A stretch of 7,785 bases of DNA, taken from NCBI GenBank assembly GCA_031412355.1, contig JANOCR010000008.1, positions 1 to 7,785 of the forward strand, given 5' to 3'. Positions within the stretch are counted from its first letter, which is position 1, and each line of letters opens with the position of its first letter. The notes below the pieces were generated by a model. The model saw nothing but the letters and a program-made list of their open reading frames with translations, did not search any database and was not told where the DNA came from. A program made the translations under genes and the position numbers. Shown one piece after another: positions 6,070 through 7,785 of the stretch. The DNA is from JAENVT01 sp031412355. GTDB taxonomy: Bacteria; Actinomycetota; Acidimicrobiia; Acidimicrobiales; Ilumatobacteraceae.

Positions 6070-7758
6070 GTGGCTGAGTTGATCCTTGGCCCCATGCTGC
6101 GTCACGTCGCGGAGGTCACGGCCACGATCTGGGTCGAGACCGACGAGCGATGCACGGTCGAAGTGCTCGGGCGGTCGGTGCCCACGTTCTGCGTAGCCGG
6201 CCATCACTACGCCTTGGTGATCATCGAGGACCTCGAGCCGGGCTCGTCGATCGAGTATGACGTGAAGTTGAACGGCGAGGTCCGTTGGCCCGTGCCTGGC
6301 AGCACCCTGCCACCGAGCCGCATACAGACGCTGGGCGGCAATCGGCCAACGCGACTCGTGTTCGGGTCGTGCCGTACGGCCGCCCCACACGAGCCTCCCT
6401 GGGCGCTCGAACTCGTGCTGGATTCACGCGGTCGGGGTGTCGACGCTTTGTACGCATACGCGTTGTCGATGCTGGGTCAACCCGAGCAGGAATGGCCGGA
6501 ACTAGCCGTGTTCCTCGGTGACCAGGTCTACGCGGATGACTCTTCGCCGAAGGCGCGCGAGCGCATCGCCGAGGCCCGCAGCAACATGGTGTTCGACCCC
6601 GAGACCGGATTGCCGCCCGAGCTGGTGGGCGGTTTCGAGGAGTACACCTGGCTGTACCAAGAGGCCTGGTCGCCCGAGATCGAACGTTGGTTCTTCTCCA
6701 ACGTGCCCAGTGTGATGATCTTCGACGACCACGAGATGATCGACGATTGGAACATCTCCGAGGCATGGGTCCGCGACATCCGCCAGAAGGACTGGTGGCA
6801 GGATCATGTGCTCGGCGGGCTGATGACCTACTGGCTGTATCAGCACCTCGGCAACCTGAGCCCCGAGGTCATCAAGTCAGAGGGGATCCTCGAATCGCTG
6901 TATGGAGTAGACGATGGCGAGGACCTCTTGCGCGAATGGGCAATGGAGTCCGAGGAGTTCACGCCCGTGCCCGGTGGCTATCGGTTCAACTTCGTCCGTG
7001 ACCTCGGCCGCGTGCGACTGGTGATGGTCGACAGCCGTAACGGACGGGTGCTCGACCCCGGCCGGCGCCGCATGGTTGATGACGTGGAGTGGAAGTGGGT
7101 CGTCGAGGCCTGCCAGGCCGATGTCGATCATCTCCTCATCGGCACATCGTTGCCGATCTTCGTGCCGGGAGGCCTGCACGATCTGCAGGTGTGGAGCGAG
7201 GCGATCTGCGACGGTGCATGGGGGAGGCCGGGTCGGAGGTTCGGCGAATGGTTGCGACGCAAGGCCGACATGGAGGATTGGGCCGCGTTCACCGGTTCGT
7301 TCAACATGTTCGTGGAACTGCTGCACGACCTGGGATCCCGGCCGGACGCTCCGACCACGATCTCGGTGCTGTCCGGCGACATCCACTTTTCGTTCGCCGC
7401 CGAGATCCGCTTTCCTGACGGGCGGCCGCTGGCCAGCCGGGTGCATCAATTGGTGTGCTCGCCGATCCGCAACGCGCTGAAACCACCGGAGAGCACGGCG
7501 ATGCGCCTCGGTACGTCGCGGTTCGCCGGCTACGTCGGGCGCGCCCTGCGGCGTGCAGTCCGACGCGCCAAAGCGTCGGTGTCGTGGAACATCGATCTCG
7601 GTCCTGTGTTCGCCAACAGTCTGGGGGAGGTCACCTTCGATCAGAGGCGAGGACGCCTGAGGGTCTTCCAGGCCCATCCCCACGACGCCGACGCTCGGCC
7701 GGAGCTCGAGAGTGTGATTGACGTGGATCTCGTTGCCGGATCCCGGTCGCACTGCTGA
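6070..7758 (+). CDS. PhoD-like metallophosphatase (alkaline phosphatase D family), no signal peptide
   Basis: A 562-residue protein of the PhoD/PhoD-like metallophosphatase group, which hydrolyses phosphate mono- or diesters using a metal cluster. Residues 1-88 form a beta-rich N-terminal domain (LxPGSSIEYDV is the fibronectin-like turn of PhoD_N-type domains). The catalytic domain opens with FGSCR (98-102) and carries the family metal and active-site motifs in order: GDQVYAD (150-156), FDDHEMIDDWN (218-228), VDSRNGR (320-326), and SGDIHFS (435-441). The conserved VHQLVCSPIRN block is at 458-468. All look intact. GTG 6070 is preferred because of the strong Shine-Dalgarno sequence and because homology starts at residue 5. 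Unlike Bacillus PhoD it has no Tat or Sec signal, so a cytoplasmic location is inferred; the substrate is unknown. It is divergent from the PAP2 pair, and no Pho-box-like direct repeat is evident in the 76-bp gap. Confidence 0.9.
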   Translation: MAELILGPMLRHVAEVTATIWVETDERCTVEVLGRSVPTFCVAGHHYALVIIEDLEPGSSIEYDVKLNGEVRWPVPGSTLPPSRIQTLGGNRPTRLVFGSCRTAAPHEPPWALELVLDSRGRGVDALYAYALSMLGQPEQEWPELAVFLGDQVYADDSSPKARERIAEARSNMVFDPETGLPPELVGGFEEYTWLYQEAWSPEIERWFFSNVPSVMIFDDHEMIDDWNISEAWVRDIRQKDWWQDHVLGGLMTYWLYQHLGNLSPEVIKSEGILESLYGVDDGEDLLREWAMESEEFTPVPGGYRFNFVRDLGRVRLVMVDSRNGRVLDPGRRRMVDDVEWKWVVEACQADVDHLLIGTSLPIFVPGGLHDLQVWSEAICDGAWGRPGRRFGEWLRRKADMEDWAAFTGSFNMFVELLHDLGSRPDAPTTISVLSGDIHFSFAAEIRFPDGRPLASRVHQLVCSPIRNALKPPESTAMRLGTSRFAGYVGRALRRAVRRAKASVSWNIDLGPVFANSLGEVTFDQRRGRLRVFQAHPHDADARPELESVIDVDLVAGSRSHC

Positions 7759-7785
7759 CCGTGCGGTTGGCTACGGCGCTTCGAG

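Noticed and set aside
5994..6095. Upstream start for the second PAP2 gene at 6095
   Set aside because: Would overlap the PhoD-like gene start and its ribosome binding site and add 34 non-family residues; ATG 5993 gives a normal PAP2 N-terminus.
1..7785. CRISPR arrays, tRNA/rRNA genes, insertion sequences, attachment sites
   Set aside because: No regularly spaced direct repeats, cloverleaf-like intergenic segment, transposase motif or terminal inverted repeats were seen; intergenic space is minimal.

Overview
The window is a high-GC (roughly two-thirds G+C) bacterial chromosomal segment with the codon bias, GTG starts and short promoter-to-start distances typical of Actinobacteria. The protein styles (an actinobacterial-type acyl-CoA thioesterase remnant, paired PAP2 phosphatases, a leader-less PhoD-like enzyme) fit an actinomycete, perhaps an Acidimicrobiia-like lineage, but that finer placement is a guess. 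I see no phage, plasmid, transposase, CRISPR, tRNA or rRNA signal; it looks like ordinary chromosomal housekeeping and accessory metabolism.

Layout, left to right. (1) 1-111 (+) is the last 36 codons of a gene entering from the left, probably a transglutaminase-like protein. (2) 138-2105 (+) is a 655-residue molybdopterin (bis-MGD) oxidoreductase with an N-terminal [4Fe-4S] cysteine set and a candidate Cys molybdenum ligand; no partner subunit is present. (3) 2104-2152 is a strikingly symmetric imperfect palindrome that starts inside that gene's stop codon. (4) 2187-3131 (+) is ribokinase. (5) 3132-3458 (+) is the C-terminal half of an acyl-CoA thioesterase, apparently a 5'-truncated remnant. 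(6) 3523-4401 (+) is a diacylglycerol-kinase-family lipid kinase. (7) 4349-5248 and 5256-5993 (-) are two different PAP2 phosphatases in tandem; the first runs tail-to-tail into the lipid kinase with a 53-bp overlap. (8) 6070-7758 (+) is a PhoD-like metallophosphatase, divergent from the PAP2 pair across a 76-bp promoter gap. The last 27 bases hold nothing recognisable.

How the genes may work together: the right half gathers a lipid kinase and two membrane lipid-phosphate phosphatases, which catalyse opposing steps (lipid phosphorylation versus removal of phosphate from phosphatidic acid or isoprenoid phosphates), next to a PhoD-type phosphatase. This suggests a lipid-phosphate / phosphate-turnover neighbourhood, but the genes lie in separate, convergent and divergent transcription units, so a dedicated pathway is only inferred. 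The left-half genes (Mo enzyme, ribokinase) have no obvious functional link to it. I found no convincing evidence for a wholly new system; the best leads are the palindrome at 2104-2152, the matching leaderless-type promoters, the thioesterase remnant and the overlapping kinase/phosphatase pair.
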